DNA from: an uncultured Chlamydiaceae bacterium
GTDB taxonomy: Bacteria; Chlamydiota; Chlamydiia; Chlamydiales; Chlamydiaceae
Length of the DNA: 26,433 nt
NCBI GenBank assembly: GCA_937884635.1
Contig: CALGBW010000001.1
Location: forward strand, 1-26,433
Reading direction: 5' to 3'
Shown here: piece by piece, positions 13,887 to 21,524 of the stretch
Position numbering within the stretch: the stretch's first letter is position 1
Layout: every line of letters starts with the position of its first letter
Program-made: the position numbers and the translations under genes
The notes under the pieces: model-generated
What the model saw: only the letters and a program-made list of their open reading frames with translations
Told to the model about the DNA's origin: nothing
The model's database searches: none

Positions 13887-15407
13887 ATGCTAGAAAAATT
13901 CGTTCAATTTGCTTGGAAACTATGTCAAAAAGATAAATGGCAAAAGTTTGCTCCAATTGCAGATGCTATAGATACATTCTGCCTAGAACCCATCCACTCT
14001 ACTACCCGTCCCCCTTTTATCCGTGATGCCGTGGATGTGAAAAGATGGATGACCCTCGTTGTTATCGCTCTGCTACCGCCAATTTTCATGGCTATTTGGA
14101 ATTCTGGATTACAGGCTTTGGTATATGGATCAGGCAATCCAGACCTCATGCAAACCTTTTTAAAAATTTCTAGCTTTCGTAGCTATTTAGCTTTTACTTT
14201 CCAAAACATAGGCATCGGAAATATCCTGCTACAAGGATCTAAGATTTTCTTCCCACTTCTCTGCATCAGCTATACAGTAGGAGGCGCTTGTGAAGTTCTA
14301 TTTGCTATTATCAGAAAACATCCTATAGCTGAAGGACTGCTTGTTACTGGAATTTTATATCCTCTTACTCTTCCTCCAACTATCCCTTACTGGATGGCAG
14401 CTCTGGGTATTGCATTTGGTGTTGTTGTCAGTAAAGAGCTATTCGGTGGGACTGGGATGAATATCTTCAACCCAGCTCTTGCAGGTAGAGCCTTTTTATT
14501 CTTCACTTTCCCAACCAAAATGAGTGGAGATGTCTGGGTAGGCAGTAACTCTTCCCATATTAAAGAGAGTTTATATCAAATGAACTCTCTTTTGAAAACA
14601 ACATCCGCTATAGATGGTTTCTCTCAATCCACCTGCCTACAAACTCTGAGCTCTACTCCTCAATCTGTGAAACGTGTTCACGCAGATGCAATTGCTGCTA
14701 ATCTTTTGCATATTCCCGATGTTCCTAGTTATGATGTCCTGTCTTCTCAATTTGCATTATGGAGCGAAACACACCCCGGACTTGTTCTGAATCAGTTAAC
14801 CCTGCCTCAACTACAAGATTTTGTTACAGCACCTATTGCTGATGGCGGGTTAGGCCTGCTTCCTACGCAATTTGATTCTGTTTATTCGATTGCAGATGTG
14901 ATTTACGGTATAGGCAAGTTTTCTTCTGCCAACCTCTTTTTCGGTAATGTACTGGGATCGCTAGGTGAAACCTCGACTGTTGCCTGTTTGATTGGAGCTA
15001 TATTCTTAATTATAACTGGGATAGCCTCTTGGAGGACGATGCTTTCCTTTGGTTTAGGAGCTTTTATTTCTGCCTGGTTATTTAAAATTGTAGCGGTTCT
15101 CTTAGCGGGTAAAAGTGGTGCTTGGGCACCAGCAAAATTTTTCGTTCCAGCTTACAGACAGTTTTTCTTGGGTGGAATGGCCTTTGGTCTAGTTTTCATG
15201 GCTACAGACCCAGTGACTTCTCCTTCTATGAAATTAGCCAAATGGTTGTATGGATTTTTCATAGGTAGTATGACAATCTTAATCCGTTTAATTAATCCGG
15301 CCTATCCTGAAGGGGTCATGTTAGCTATACTTTTAGGCAATGTGTTTTCACCACTTTTTGATCATATTGCTGTCAAAAAGTACATTCTCAGAAGGAGAGT
15401 AAGATGA
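13887..15407 (+). CDS. nqrB: Na+-translocating NADH:quinone reductase subunit B
   Basis: NqrB is the large membrane subunit of the Na+-pumping NADH:quinone oxidoreductase, carrying riboflavin and a covalent FMN. The 506 aa protein has about ten hydrophobic spans and conserved family stretches GGTGMNIFNPALAGRAF (about 187-203) and FMATDPVTSPSMKLAKWLYG. It is about 90 residues longer than the roughly 415 aa typical of gammaproteobacterial NqrB. The extra length lies mostly between about residues 250 and 350, on the loop after the flavin site. The usual covalent-FMN motif S-G-A-T appears here as DGFSQST, with Thr249 in the acceptor position. The ATG has no good ribosome binding site; the preceding bases are a ribosome binding site for the opposite gene. 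It leads the nqrB-C-D-E operon and overlaps nqrC by 4 nt. Confidence 0.95.
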   Translation: MLEKFVQFAWKLCQKDKWQKFAPIADAIDTFCLEPIHSTTRPPFIRDAVDVKRWMTLVVIALLPPIFMAIWNSGLQALVYGSGNPDLMQTFLKISSFRSYLAFTFQNIGIGNILLQGSKIFFPLLCISYTVGGACEVLFAIIRKHPIAEGLLVTGILYPLTLPPTIPYWMAALGIAFGVVVSKELFGGTGMNIFNPALAGRAFLFFTFPTKMSGDVWVGSNSSHIKESLYQMNSLLKTTSAIDGFSQSTCLQTLSSTPQSVKRVHADAIAANLLHIPDVPSYDVLSSQFALWSETHPGLVLNQLTLPQLQDFVTAPIADGGLGLLPTQFDSVYSIADVIYGIGKFSSANLFFGNVLGSLGETSTVACLIGAIFLIITGIASWRTMLSFGLGAFISAWLFKIVAVLLAGKSGAWAPAKFFVPAYRQFFLGGMAFGLVFMATDPVTSPSMKLAKWLYGFFIGSMTILIRLINPAYPEGVMLAILLGNVFSPLFDHIAVKKYILRRRVR

Positions 15408-16369
15408 CAGAAACCTCTTCTAAACCACCTAAATACCTGAATCAGTCTTGGTACATTATTCTCTTTATCTTCTTGCTCAGTCTTTTCACAGGTGGGCTTC
15501 TGTCAACGGTCTACTATGTCCTCTCCCCATACCAACAACAGGCTGCTCGCTTTGATCAGAACAAACAAATGCTGGGCGCCGCGCATTTGATTAACGAGTA
15601 TGATTCGTTCCAAGTACTAAATAATGGAGAGTGGGTCCCAGCTATTTATAATAAAACACTGAATGTTCTACAGCCAGCCACCAAATCTAATAAAGCTTCC
15701 TCTTCTGCAGTAGATCAATACTGCCAATACTTTGTACGCCCCTTACTAGCTGATCGCAAGGGCCGTATGTTTTCCTTTGAAGAGAAGAACATTGACTATC
15801 CTAGTTTCTTAGAACGAAATAAGAATAAACACCTCTATCTGCAACCGTTTCTTCTCTTTTATGCCATCTTAGAAAATACAGAATCTGCTAAGAGCTTGTC
15901 TGCGGCAGAAGTAATTAATAACCCCTCCTCCATTCAAGCATTAGTCATTCCTATTTCCGGCTTCGGCTTATGGGGACCTATTTATGGCTACCTGGGTGTG
16001 CAGAACGACGGTAATACAGTATTAGGCGCAACATGGTACCAGCAAGGAGAAACTCCAGGACTAGGAGCGAATATTGCTAATTACCAATGGCAATCTCTTT
16101 TTTATGGGAAAAAACTCTTCCTACCTTCAGCTTCTGGAACAACAGATTGGGAGACAGCTCCCTTGGGTATTGAAGTTATCAAAGGCTCCGTACCCGCTAT
16201 TCTAGGCGATTCCCCTAAAGCTAACTCTTCTGTCGACGGCATTTCCGGTGCTACGCTAACCTGTCACGGAGTAACAGATGCGTATGCACAATCTCTAGCT
16301 CCTTACCGTCAATTACTGATCTATTTTGCTAACCTTAATTCTTCTGGAGAGGAACGTGTCAGCAAGTAA
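15404..16369 (+). CDS. nqrC: Na+-translocating NADH:quinone reductase subunit C
   Basis: NqrC carries the second covalently bound FMN and passes electrons within the complex. The 321 aa protein has one N-terminal membrane anchor (about residues 16-43) and a large soluble periplasmic domain. The flavinylation motif is intact: DGISGATLTCHGV, with Thr284 as the FMN-linked residue. The conserved GFGLWGPIYGYLGV and GETPGLGANI segments are present. It is longer than the roughly 255 aa of typical homologues, with additional residues in the N-terminal half of the soluble domain. The start codon overlaps the nqrB stop (ATGA) and AGAAGGAG lies 5-6 nt upstream. The FMN transferase ApbE that would load it is not in this window. 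Confidence 0.96.
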   Translation: MTETSSKPPKYLNQSWYIILFIFLLSLFTGGLLSTVYYVLSPYQQQAARFDQNKQMLGAAHLINEYDSFQVLNNGEWVPAIYNKTLNVLQPATKSNKASSSAVDQYCQYFVRPLLADRKGRMFSFEEKNIDYPSFLERNKNKHLYLQPFLLFYAILENTESAKSLSAAEVINNPSSIQALVIPISGFGLWGPIYGYLGVQNDGNTVLGATWYQQGETPGLGANIANYQWQSLFYGKKLFLPSASGTTDWETAPLGIEVIKGSVPAILGDSPKANSSVDGISGATLTCHGVTDAYAQSLAPYRQLLIYFANLNSSGEERVSK

Positions 16370-16997
16370 GTCTTACAAAGCCTATTTTTTAGATCCTTTA
16401 TGGAACAACAACCAACCTCTTATTGCTATTTTGGGAATTTGTTCTGCTCTAGCTGTAACAACAACCGTGTCTACAGCAATTACCATGGGATTAGCAGTGA
16501 GCTTGGTAACAGGTTGCTCTGCTTTCCTTGTTTCCTTATTAAGGAAAGTCACGCCCGATAGCGTTCGTATGATCACACAGCTGATCATCATCAGCTTGTT
16601 TGTGATTGTCATAGACCAATTACTCAAAGCATTTCTCTTTCAGTTAGCCAAAACCCTATCTGTTTTTGTCGGGCTGATTATCACTAACTGCATTGTTATG
16701 GGTAGAGCTGAAAGCATGGCACGTAATATTCCTCCAGTTCCTGCATTTTTAGATGGATTTGCCTCTGGGTTGGGATATGCATGGGTGTTAATTGCCGTCA
16801 GCATTATACGAGAGCTATTTGGCTTTGGGACCCTTTTGGGCGTACATGTCATTCCAGAATGGTTCTATGCTTCCGAGCAACATCCTGATGGTTATGAAAA
16901 CTTTGGCTTAATGGTGCTAGCACCATCCGCATTCTTCCTTATTGGAACAATGATTAGCATTGTGAACATCATGAGATCTAAGAAAAAACAAGGATAG
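16356..16997 (+). CDS. nqrD: Na+-translocating NADH:quinone reductase subunit D
   Basis: NqrD is one of the paired six-helix membrane subunits that build the Na+ path with NqrE. I chose the GTG at 16356, giving 213 aa, the length I recall for the C. trachomatis protein. GGAGAGG precedes it by about 4 nt, and it starts VSASKSYKAYFLDPLWNNNQ. The hydrophobic segments and the conserved NCIVMGRAESMA and IRELFGFGTLLG motifs are as expected. The Cys in TNCIVMG is one of the ligands of the membrane-embedded iron-sulfur centre shared with NqrE (family knowledge). Its start overlaps the end of nqrC by 14 nt, and nqrE follows after 5 nt. Confidence 0.95.
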   Translation: MSASKSYKAYFLDPLWNNNQPLIAILGICSALAVTTTVSTAITMGLAVSLVTGCSAFLVSLLRKVTPDSVRMITQLIIISLFVIVIDQLLKAFLFQLAKTLSVFVGLIITNCIVMGRAESMARNIPPVPAFLDGFASGLGYAWVLIAVSIIRELFGFGTLLGVHVIPEWFYASEQHPDGYENFGLMVLAPSAFFLIGTMISIVNIMRSKKKQG

Positions 16998-17002
16998 AGT
17001 CT

Positions 17003-17713
17003 ATGTGGCTAGGAGATTATTCTTTTCTTAACCTTTTAGGTATTTTATTGCAGGCAGCATTTATCCAGAATATCTTGCTCGCTAATTTTCTAGGCATGTG
17101 TAGTTATCTAGCCTGCTCTTCCCGATTTTCAACTGCTAATGGTCTAGGTATGTCCGTGGCCTTAGTTTTGACAATCACAGGCAGTATCAATTGGTTGGTC
17201 CATACATTCATCACCGGACCGAAGGCCCTTTCATGGGTTTCCCCATCTTTTGCAGAAATCGATCTAAGCTTCTTAGAACTTATTACCTTTATCGTTGTCA
17301 TTGCTGCTTTTACACAGATTTTGGAGCTACTTTTAGAAAAGGTCTCTCGAGAGCTTTATCTTTCCCTGGGGATTTTTCTTCCTTTAATTGCAGTGAACTG
17401 CGCAATTTTAGGGGGAGTTTTGTTTGGAATTACAAAAAATTATCCATTTATTCCTATGGTAATCTTTTCTCTTGGTGCAGGATGCGGTTGGTGGTTAGCC
17501 ATAGTTCTCTTTGCTACAATTCGAGAAAAACTAGCTTATTCTAACATTCCAGCTCCCATGCAAGGCGCGGGCATTTCATTTATTACAACAGGGTTAATGG
17601 CGATGGCGTTCATGAGCTTAACAGGAATAGATATTTCTAAGCCTGAAGCAACCTCTTATGTTATTGCTGATAATACTCCAGAACAACAAACAGACTCTTT
17701 ATCCGCTAACTAA
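17003..17713 (+). CDS. nqrE: Na+-translocating NADH:quinone reductase subunit E
   Basis: NqrE is the paralogue of NqrD, inverted in the membrane, completing the Na+ channel core. The 236 aa protein has six hydrophobic spans. It shows AAFIQNILLANFLGMCSYLACS near the N-terminus, VNCAILGGVLFG in the middle (with the conserved Cys) and FATIREKLAYSNIPAPMQG. The polar C-terminal 30 residues (EATSYVIADNTPEQQTD) are variable. It is the last gene of the operon, starting 5 nt after nqrD, and is followed by a terminator at 17732-17761. The missing subunits nqrA and nqrF lie at separate sites in Chlamydia genomes, so the complex is assembled from at least three transcripts. Confidence 0.95.
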   Translation: MWLGDYSFLNLLGILLQAAFIQNILLANFLGMCSYLACSSRFSTANGLGMSVALVLTITGSINWLVHTFITGPKALSWVSPSFAEIDLSFLELITFIVVIAAFTQILELLLEKVSRELYLSLGIFLPLIAVNCAILGGVLFGITKNYPFIPMVIFSLGAGCGWWLAIVLFATIREKLAYSNIPAPMQGAGISFITTGLMAMAFMSLTGIDISKPEATSYVIADNTPEQQTDSLSAN

Positions 17714-17731
17714 ATCTCCAAGCCAGAACAC

Positions 17732-17761
17732 AAAAAAACCCAGAACTATGTCTGGGCTTTT
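17732..17761. terminator. bidirectional terminator between nqrE and the Inc-like gene
   Basis: A perfect 6-bp stem CCCAGA/TCTGGG with a 6-nt loop is flanked by seven A on the left and CTTTT on the right. It ends the nqr operon on the plus strand. On the minus strand, where the stem is followed by seven T, it ends the 17783-18703 gene. The minus-strand form is the stronger. Confidence 0.85.
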
Positions 17762-17782
17762 GCACAGTATCTAAATGACCCA

Positions 17783-18703
17783 CTATTGTCTGGCTCGGTC
17801 TAAACCACGCGCAAACATCCAACCAAAAGCTGTCGCTGCAGCCATAATCACTGCAGATTGAGCAGCTAAAACAGCAGCTTCTATACCACTATCTGGCCCA
17901 CCTTCGTTAAGGACCTGTACAGTAACTGTAGCACTGAGAGTTGCGGCCAATGTCAACCCAGCAGCACCTACCATGTTAGCTGTTTGTCTTACTCTTCTAT
18001 GAAAGGCTCTATGGACTCTCGATAGTACTCGACCAACCTGTTGTAAGGTTCCTTCCGAATTTTCATTATCAGCAATACGTCGTACCCGATCACGAACACA
18101 ACGAACTGCCTCTCCCATGAAGTAACATCCTTCATACATTAGGAATACTACATCTGAGAACATCAGCGATATTCGCTGCGTCATTTCTTCTGCAGACATA
18201 CCATGACGGGATCTCAACAGATGATTATTATGTGCCAACTCTAAAAGCGTTTGTACTACAGCTGCTGCAGATAAACCAGCACGGAAAACCCGCCAGCCTC
18301 TTCTTCGACATCGAGGATCTAGAAACAGAAGAGTAAGCTGTCCTACACTTTGCCCTGTCCACATCATTGCATTTAACATATCCAGATCCCAACCAGTCGA
18401 CGCTATAGAAGAAGACTGATTAGTAAAATGGGATAAAGCAGCGCGGCTAGTACGCACCATCGAACTAGGATGTCTGATGCAAAGTAAAACTGTATTAGTT
18501 CCTATGCGGACTATATCAAAACCAACTTCCAACAAACTATGGGCAGATCTAGGAGGAACCGGAGAAGGCATATTATGGGTATTAGAAGAGCCCGTTTCTG
18601 TACTACTGTTAACATCGTCAGGAAGGGCTTCTTCTATAAGGGGAATGGAATCAGAACCATTACTACTATAGTTAGATCTACAACACGGCCACATTGCTTT
18701 CAC
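17783..18703 (-). CDS. unknown membrane protein with Inc-like C-terminal hydrophobic hairpin
   Basis: I do not recognise this 306 aa protein. Starts are possible at GTG 18703 (directly after an in-frame stop) or ATG 18694, which gives 303 aa starting MWPCCRSN. The ribosome binding site is weak for both. Residues 8-53 are Ser/Asn/Thr-rich and disordered, ending in a Pro-rich PSPVPPRS. Residues 55-240 are helical, with scattered hydrophobic runs and several Arg clusters (RCRRRGWRVFRAG, HRAFHRRVRQ). Residues 244-265 and 274-297 form two hydrophobic spans separated by NEGGPDSG. This bilobed hairpin is the hallmark of chlamydial inclusion-membrane (Inc) proteins, although in Incs it is often nearer the N-terminus. 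A promoter (18728-18756) and terminator (17732-17761) make it a single-gene unit. From memory no gene sits here in C. trachomatis. Secretion and Inc function are inferred. Confidence 0.75.
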   Translation of the reverse strand: MKAMWPCCRSNYSSNGSDSIPLIEEALPDDVNSSTETGSSNTHNMPSPVPPRSAHSLLEVGFDIVRIGTNTVLLCIRHPSSMVRTSRAALSHFTNQSSSIASTGWDLDMLNAMMWTGQSVGQLTLLFLDPRCRRRGWRVFRAGLSAAAVVQTLLELAHNNHLLRSRHGMSAEEMTQRISLMFSDVVFLMYEGCYFMGEAVRCVRDRVRRIADNENSEGTLQQVGRVLSRVHRAFHRRVRQTANMVGAAGLTLAATLSATVTVQVLNEGGPDSGIEAAVLAAQSAVIMAAATAFGWMFARGLDRARQ

Positions 18704-18711
18704 TCATTTTC

Positions 18712-18720
18712 AAAAAAAAA
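18712..18720 (-). repeat. nine-base homopolymer at the Inc-like transcript start
   Basis: Nine A on the plus strand (T in the transcript direction) lie at roughly +1 to +9 of the predicted transcript and 9-17 nt before the GTG codon. Such runs can vary in length by slippage or cause stuttering by RNA polymerase. Confidence 0.6.
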
Positions 18721-18727
18721 GACGCAT

Positions 18728-18756
18728 CTTATACAGTGACAAAACAATCCTAGCAA
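18728..18756 (-). promoter_or_regulatory. promoter of the Inc-like gene
   Basis: On the minus strand TTGCTA and TATAAG are separated by an ideal 17 nt. The predicted start is near 18721, giving a short leader of about 18-27 nt. Confidence 0.65.
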
Positions 18757-18814
18757 CAGAAAAAACCAGCTAGAAAGGCGTGCAGGGAATATTATAGACT
18801 AGATAGAATAAGCA

Positions 18815-18888
18815 TAGCGGTAGTCGGACTTGAACCAACGACACGCAGATTATGATTCTGCCGCTCTAACCACCTGAGCTATACCGCC
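18815..18888 (-). tRNA. tRNA with anticodon CAU, elongator Met type
   Basis: The cloverleaf is complete at 74 nt. The acceptor GGCGGTA pairs with TACCGCT (ending in a G1-U72 pair) and the D arm is GCTC/GAGC. The anticodon stem GCAGA/TCTGC encloses the loop ATCATAA with anticodon CAU. The T loop is TTCAAGT and the discriminator is A. The acceptor end, including G1-U72 and A73, resembles Bacillus elongator tRNA-Met. A lysidine-modified tRNA-Ile2 is the alternative, because both are encoded with CAU. It lies 14 nt downstream of the initiator tRNA. Confidence 0.9.
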
Positions 18889-18902
18889 TTAAAGAAAAGG
18901 AT

Positions 18903-18975
<73 letters not shown>

Positions 18976-19002
18976 ATAGGAAAGCAACATAGTGCCAAAA
19001 CC

Positions 19003-20292
19003 TTACATTTTTTCGCAAGTAATATAGTGTTTTAATTCTTCCCAAGTGCGGTTAAGTGCTCCCCCTTCTTTTTCTAGGAAGAGCTGCCCCTTATCAATAA
19101 GGTCTTGTTTCGTTGTATCACAAAATAAAAGATCCAAAGCAACTTGGCTTAGTTCTTGTTGATTATGCACACAAACCCCTGCTCCATTAGCTAATAATCT
19201 AGAAGCAAGTTCCGATTGCGAGTACACATGGGGACCAAATAATACAGGTACACCAGCCTGTAGAGGTTCTAATAGATTATGTCCCCCTACCTTCTCATCA
19301 AATGTCCCTCCGACAAAAGCCAAATCAGCAATCCCATAGCAACGTTTTAACAACCCTACTTGATCCACAATCAAAGATCTGTGAGAAAAATATGGTGCCT
19401 CACTCCATAAAGAAAAATGCATACCAGCTCGTTCTAAATGCGCTTTTAAAATAGGCACCCGCTCAGGATGTCTCGGTACCCATAACACAAACACATCATG
19501 AAACTCTTTCTGTTGTAATACGGGAATCCATTGCATAAAGTCTTTGGGATGCACTGATCCTAAAACCAATAACTTAGAAGAAATTGGGATATGTAGTCTT
19601 TCTCTTCTTTTCATTACCGGCTCTTCATCCAAAATAGGTTCTACATAAGTTTTAATATTCCCTGTCACCTTAATTTTGCTATCAGCTACACCTAACTCTA
19701 GAAAACGTTGCTTATACAAAGAATCCTGTAAAAAAAATTGGTCTATAGAAGAAAAATAATCTCTTCCCAACCGTTTTATGCAAGAAAAACGCCCGCAAGA
19801 ACGAGAAGACATTTTTCCATTCACCACAACTGCCTTGGCCCCTACTTTTTTAGCAGCACTCAAAAAATTGAACCAACAATCACCTTCTGAGAACACAAGT
19901 AGAGAAGGAGCAATCTCATAAACAAAAGGCTTAATAATCAAACTTAAATCTAGTGGAAGAACAAACACTGTTGCCCCTAAGGGCGCGTACAACCTCTCTG
20001 CCGTCTGTACTCCAGCTTCCGAACATGCTGTAACAACACAGTGCCATTCAGGAAATTCTTTTCGAAAACGTTGCAGAATAGGACTGAGTAGTGTCACTTC
20101 CCCAACAGAAGCACCATGAAACCAAACAACCGGTCCTTTTTGACCCACGTGTGGTTTTGAAAAACCAAAACGAACCGACAAGGATTTTTTATATTTTCCA
20201 AACACGACCATTTTATATAAAATTCTTGGCAGCGCAACAAGAAAGGCTAAACACAAGAATAGGTCATAAAAAAAAGAATAAACTCGCTTCAT
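19003..20292 (-). CDS. waaA: 3-deoxy-D-manno-octulosonic acid (Kdo) transferase
   Basis: WaaA (KdtA, GseA) transfers Kdo residues from CMP-Kdo to lipid A at the inner membrane. In Chlamydia one multifunctional enzyme builds the short Kdo chain that forms the genus-specific LPS epitope. The 429 aa protein has an N-terminal membrane anchor (about residues 6-28). It then has the glycosyltransferase-B fold with FHGASVGEVTLLSP, whose Glu65 corresponds to the catalytic base, and the C-terminal nucleotide-binding half with FVGGTFDEKVGGHNLLEPLQAGVPVLFGP. Its ATG at 20292 has GGGG 5 nt upstream. How many Kdo units it adds (three in C. trachomatis, reported up to four in some C. psittaci) cannot be read from the sequence. 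It is divergent from pdhA, 206 nt away, and upstream of two tRNA genes. Confidence 0.96.
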   Translation of the reverse strand: MKRVYSFFYDLFLCLAFLVALPRILYKMVVFGKYKKSLSVRFGFSKPHVGQKGPVVWFHGASVGEVTLLSPILQRFRKEFPEWHCVVTACSEAGVQTAERLYAPLGATVFVLPLDLSLIIKPFVYEIAPSLLVFSEGDCWFNFLSAAKKVGAKAVVVNGKMSSRSCGRFSCIKRLGRDYFSSIDQFFLQDSLYKQRFLELGVADSKIKVTGNIKTYVEPILDEEPVMKRRERLHIPISSKLLVLGSVHPKDFMQWIPVLQQKEFHDVFVLWVPRHPERVPILKAHLERAGMHFSLWSEAPYFSHRSLIVDQVGLLKRCYGIADLAFVGGTFDEKVGGHNLLEPLQAGVPVLFGPHVYSQSELASRLLANGAGVCVHNQQELSQVALDLLFCDTTKQDLIDKGQLFLEKEGGALNRTWEELKHYITCEKM

Positions 20293-20498
20293 ATTGTCCC
20301 CTATCTAGACTCTTTCATCATACTAGCGTAAAACAAAAGAATCTGTGTTTTTCATCTATTTAATGCATAGACATGATCCAAATAGGAATTTAGGTCAGTA
20401 TTTCCAGAAAATCAATTCCTGGGCTATAGTTGTCTTAAACTAGGCAAAAAACAGGGCCCCTTCTCTTCTGCCTATAAGAAATACAAGAGCGCGTTTTT

Positions 20499-21524
20499 AT
20501 GTCTGATACTTCTTTTTACAATATATCAGATCAAACTACAGAGTTATCTACCGTACACCGTGTTTTGGAAATCTTTGGACCAGAGCACTGTATCCGGCTA
20601 TTAAAGTCTATGATGCTGATCCGTGAATTTGAAGTTCGAGGAGAGGAAGCATATTTAGAAGGCTTGGTTGGAGGGTTTTACCACTCTTACATCGGAGAAG
20701 AGGCTATTGCAACAGCAGCACTAGCAAATACTGGTATGAACCAGTGGTTCTTTGCTTCTTACCGTTGCCATGCTGTTGCCGTTTTAATGGGACTCTCTAT
20801 TCGTTCTTTAGCAGCAGAGTTATTAGGGAAAGAGACAGGATGCGCCTTAGGAAGAGGGGGATCTATGCATATGTGTGGAGACCGGTTCCCTGGAGGTTTT
20901 GGTATCGTAGGCGGGCACATCCCTTTGGCTGCAGGAGCTGCTTTCGCTGCTAAATATCAAAATAAAGATCAGATATCCCTTTGTTTTATTGGAGATGGAG
21001 CGGTTGCCCAAGGTGTTTTCCATGAAACATTGAATTACGTCTCCTTACATAACCTTCCCCTAATGCTAATTATAGAAAATAATGGCTGGGGAATGGGAAC
21101 AGCCTCGCATCGAGCTATTGCTAAACAACCCATAGCCGAGGCACAAGGTCCTTCCTATAATATTCGACCGTTTATGTTTAACGGATTTGACTTATTTAAC
21201 TGTTTGCTAGGCTTTCGAGAAGCCTATAACTATATGAAGTCTTCAGGCAAACCAGCGTTAATTGAGTGTTTATGTTCTCGATTCAAAGGACATTCTATTT
21301 CCGATCCTAACCTCTACCGTAGTAAACAAGAAATGCAATGTCTTTTGAAAAGGGATCCAATCTTGTTTGCCAAAAGTTGGTTAGTTGAAGCAGGAGTATT
21401 GTCTGAAGAGGAGTATTCACAACTGCGTAAAGAATGTCGCGATAAGGTTGTGCAGGCATTCTCTGAGGCCAAAGCAGACCCGTTTCCACCCATTACTACA
21501 CTAGAAGAGGGTGTTTATGCCTGA
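20499..21524 (+). CDS. pdhA: pyruvate dehydrogenase E1 component, alpha subunit
   Basis: PdhA and PdhB form the thiamine-diphosphate-dependent E1 that decarboxylates pyruvate and passes the acetyl group to the E2 lipoyl arm. The 341 aa product has the thiamine-diphosphate motif GDG (165-167) ... NN (194-195), the conserved GGSMHM segment (121-126) and the phosphorylation-loop-like region RFKGHSISDPNLYR found in E1-alpha. The ATG at 20499 has AAGAG about 11 nt upstream. A TATAAG box lies at 20473-20478 without a clear -35. The gene is first in pdhA-pdhB-pdhC, and its stop codon overlaps the start of pdhB. The E3 (lipoamide dehydrogenase) and lipoate ligase genes are not in the window. Confidence 0.97.
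   Translation: MSDTSFYNISDQTTELSTVHRVLEIFGPEHCIRLLKSMMLIREFEVRGEEAYLEGLVGGFYHSYIGEEAIATAALANTGMNQWFFASYRCHAVAVLMGLSIRSLAAELLGKETGCALGRGGSMHMCGDRFPGGFGIVGGHIPLAAGAAFAAKYQNKDQISLCFIGDGAVAQGVFHETLNYVSLHNLPLMLIIENNGWGMGTASHRAIAKQPIAEAQGPSYNIRPFMFNGFDLFNCLLGFREAYNYMKSSGKPALIECLCSRFKGHSISDPNLYRSKQEMQCLLKRDPILFAKSWLVEAGVLSEEEYSQLRKECRDKVVQAFSEAKADPFPPITTLEEGVYA

Noticed and set aside
16326..16355. Upstream TTG start for nqrD
   Set aside because: It lies inside nqrC without a ribosome binding site; GTG 16356 has GGAGAGG before it and gives the normal 213 aa.
18704..18735. Short open frames ahead of the Inc-like gene (ATG at 18707 and farther up)
   Set aside because: They stop after a few codons and, because a TGA directly precedes the GTG at 18703, no slippage at the T9 run can extend the main protein.
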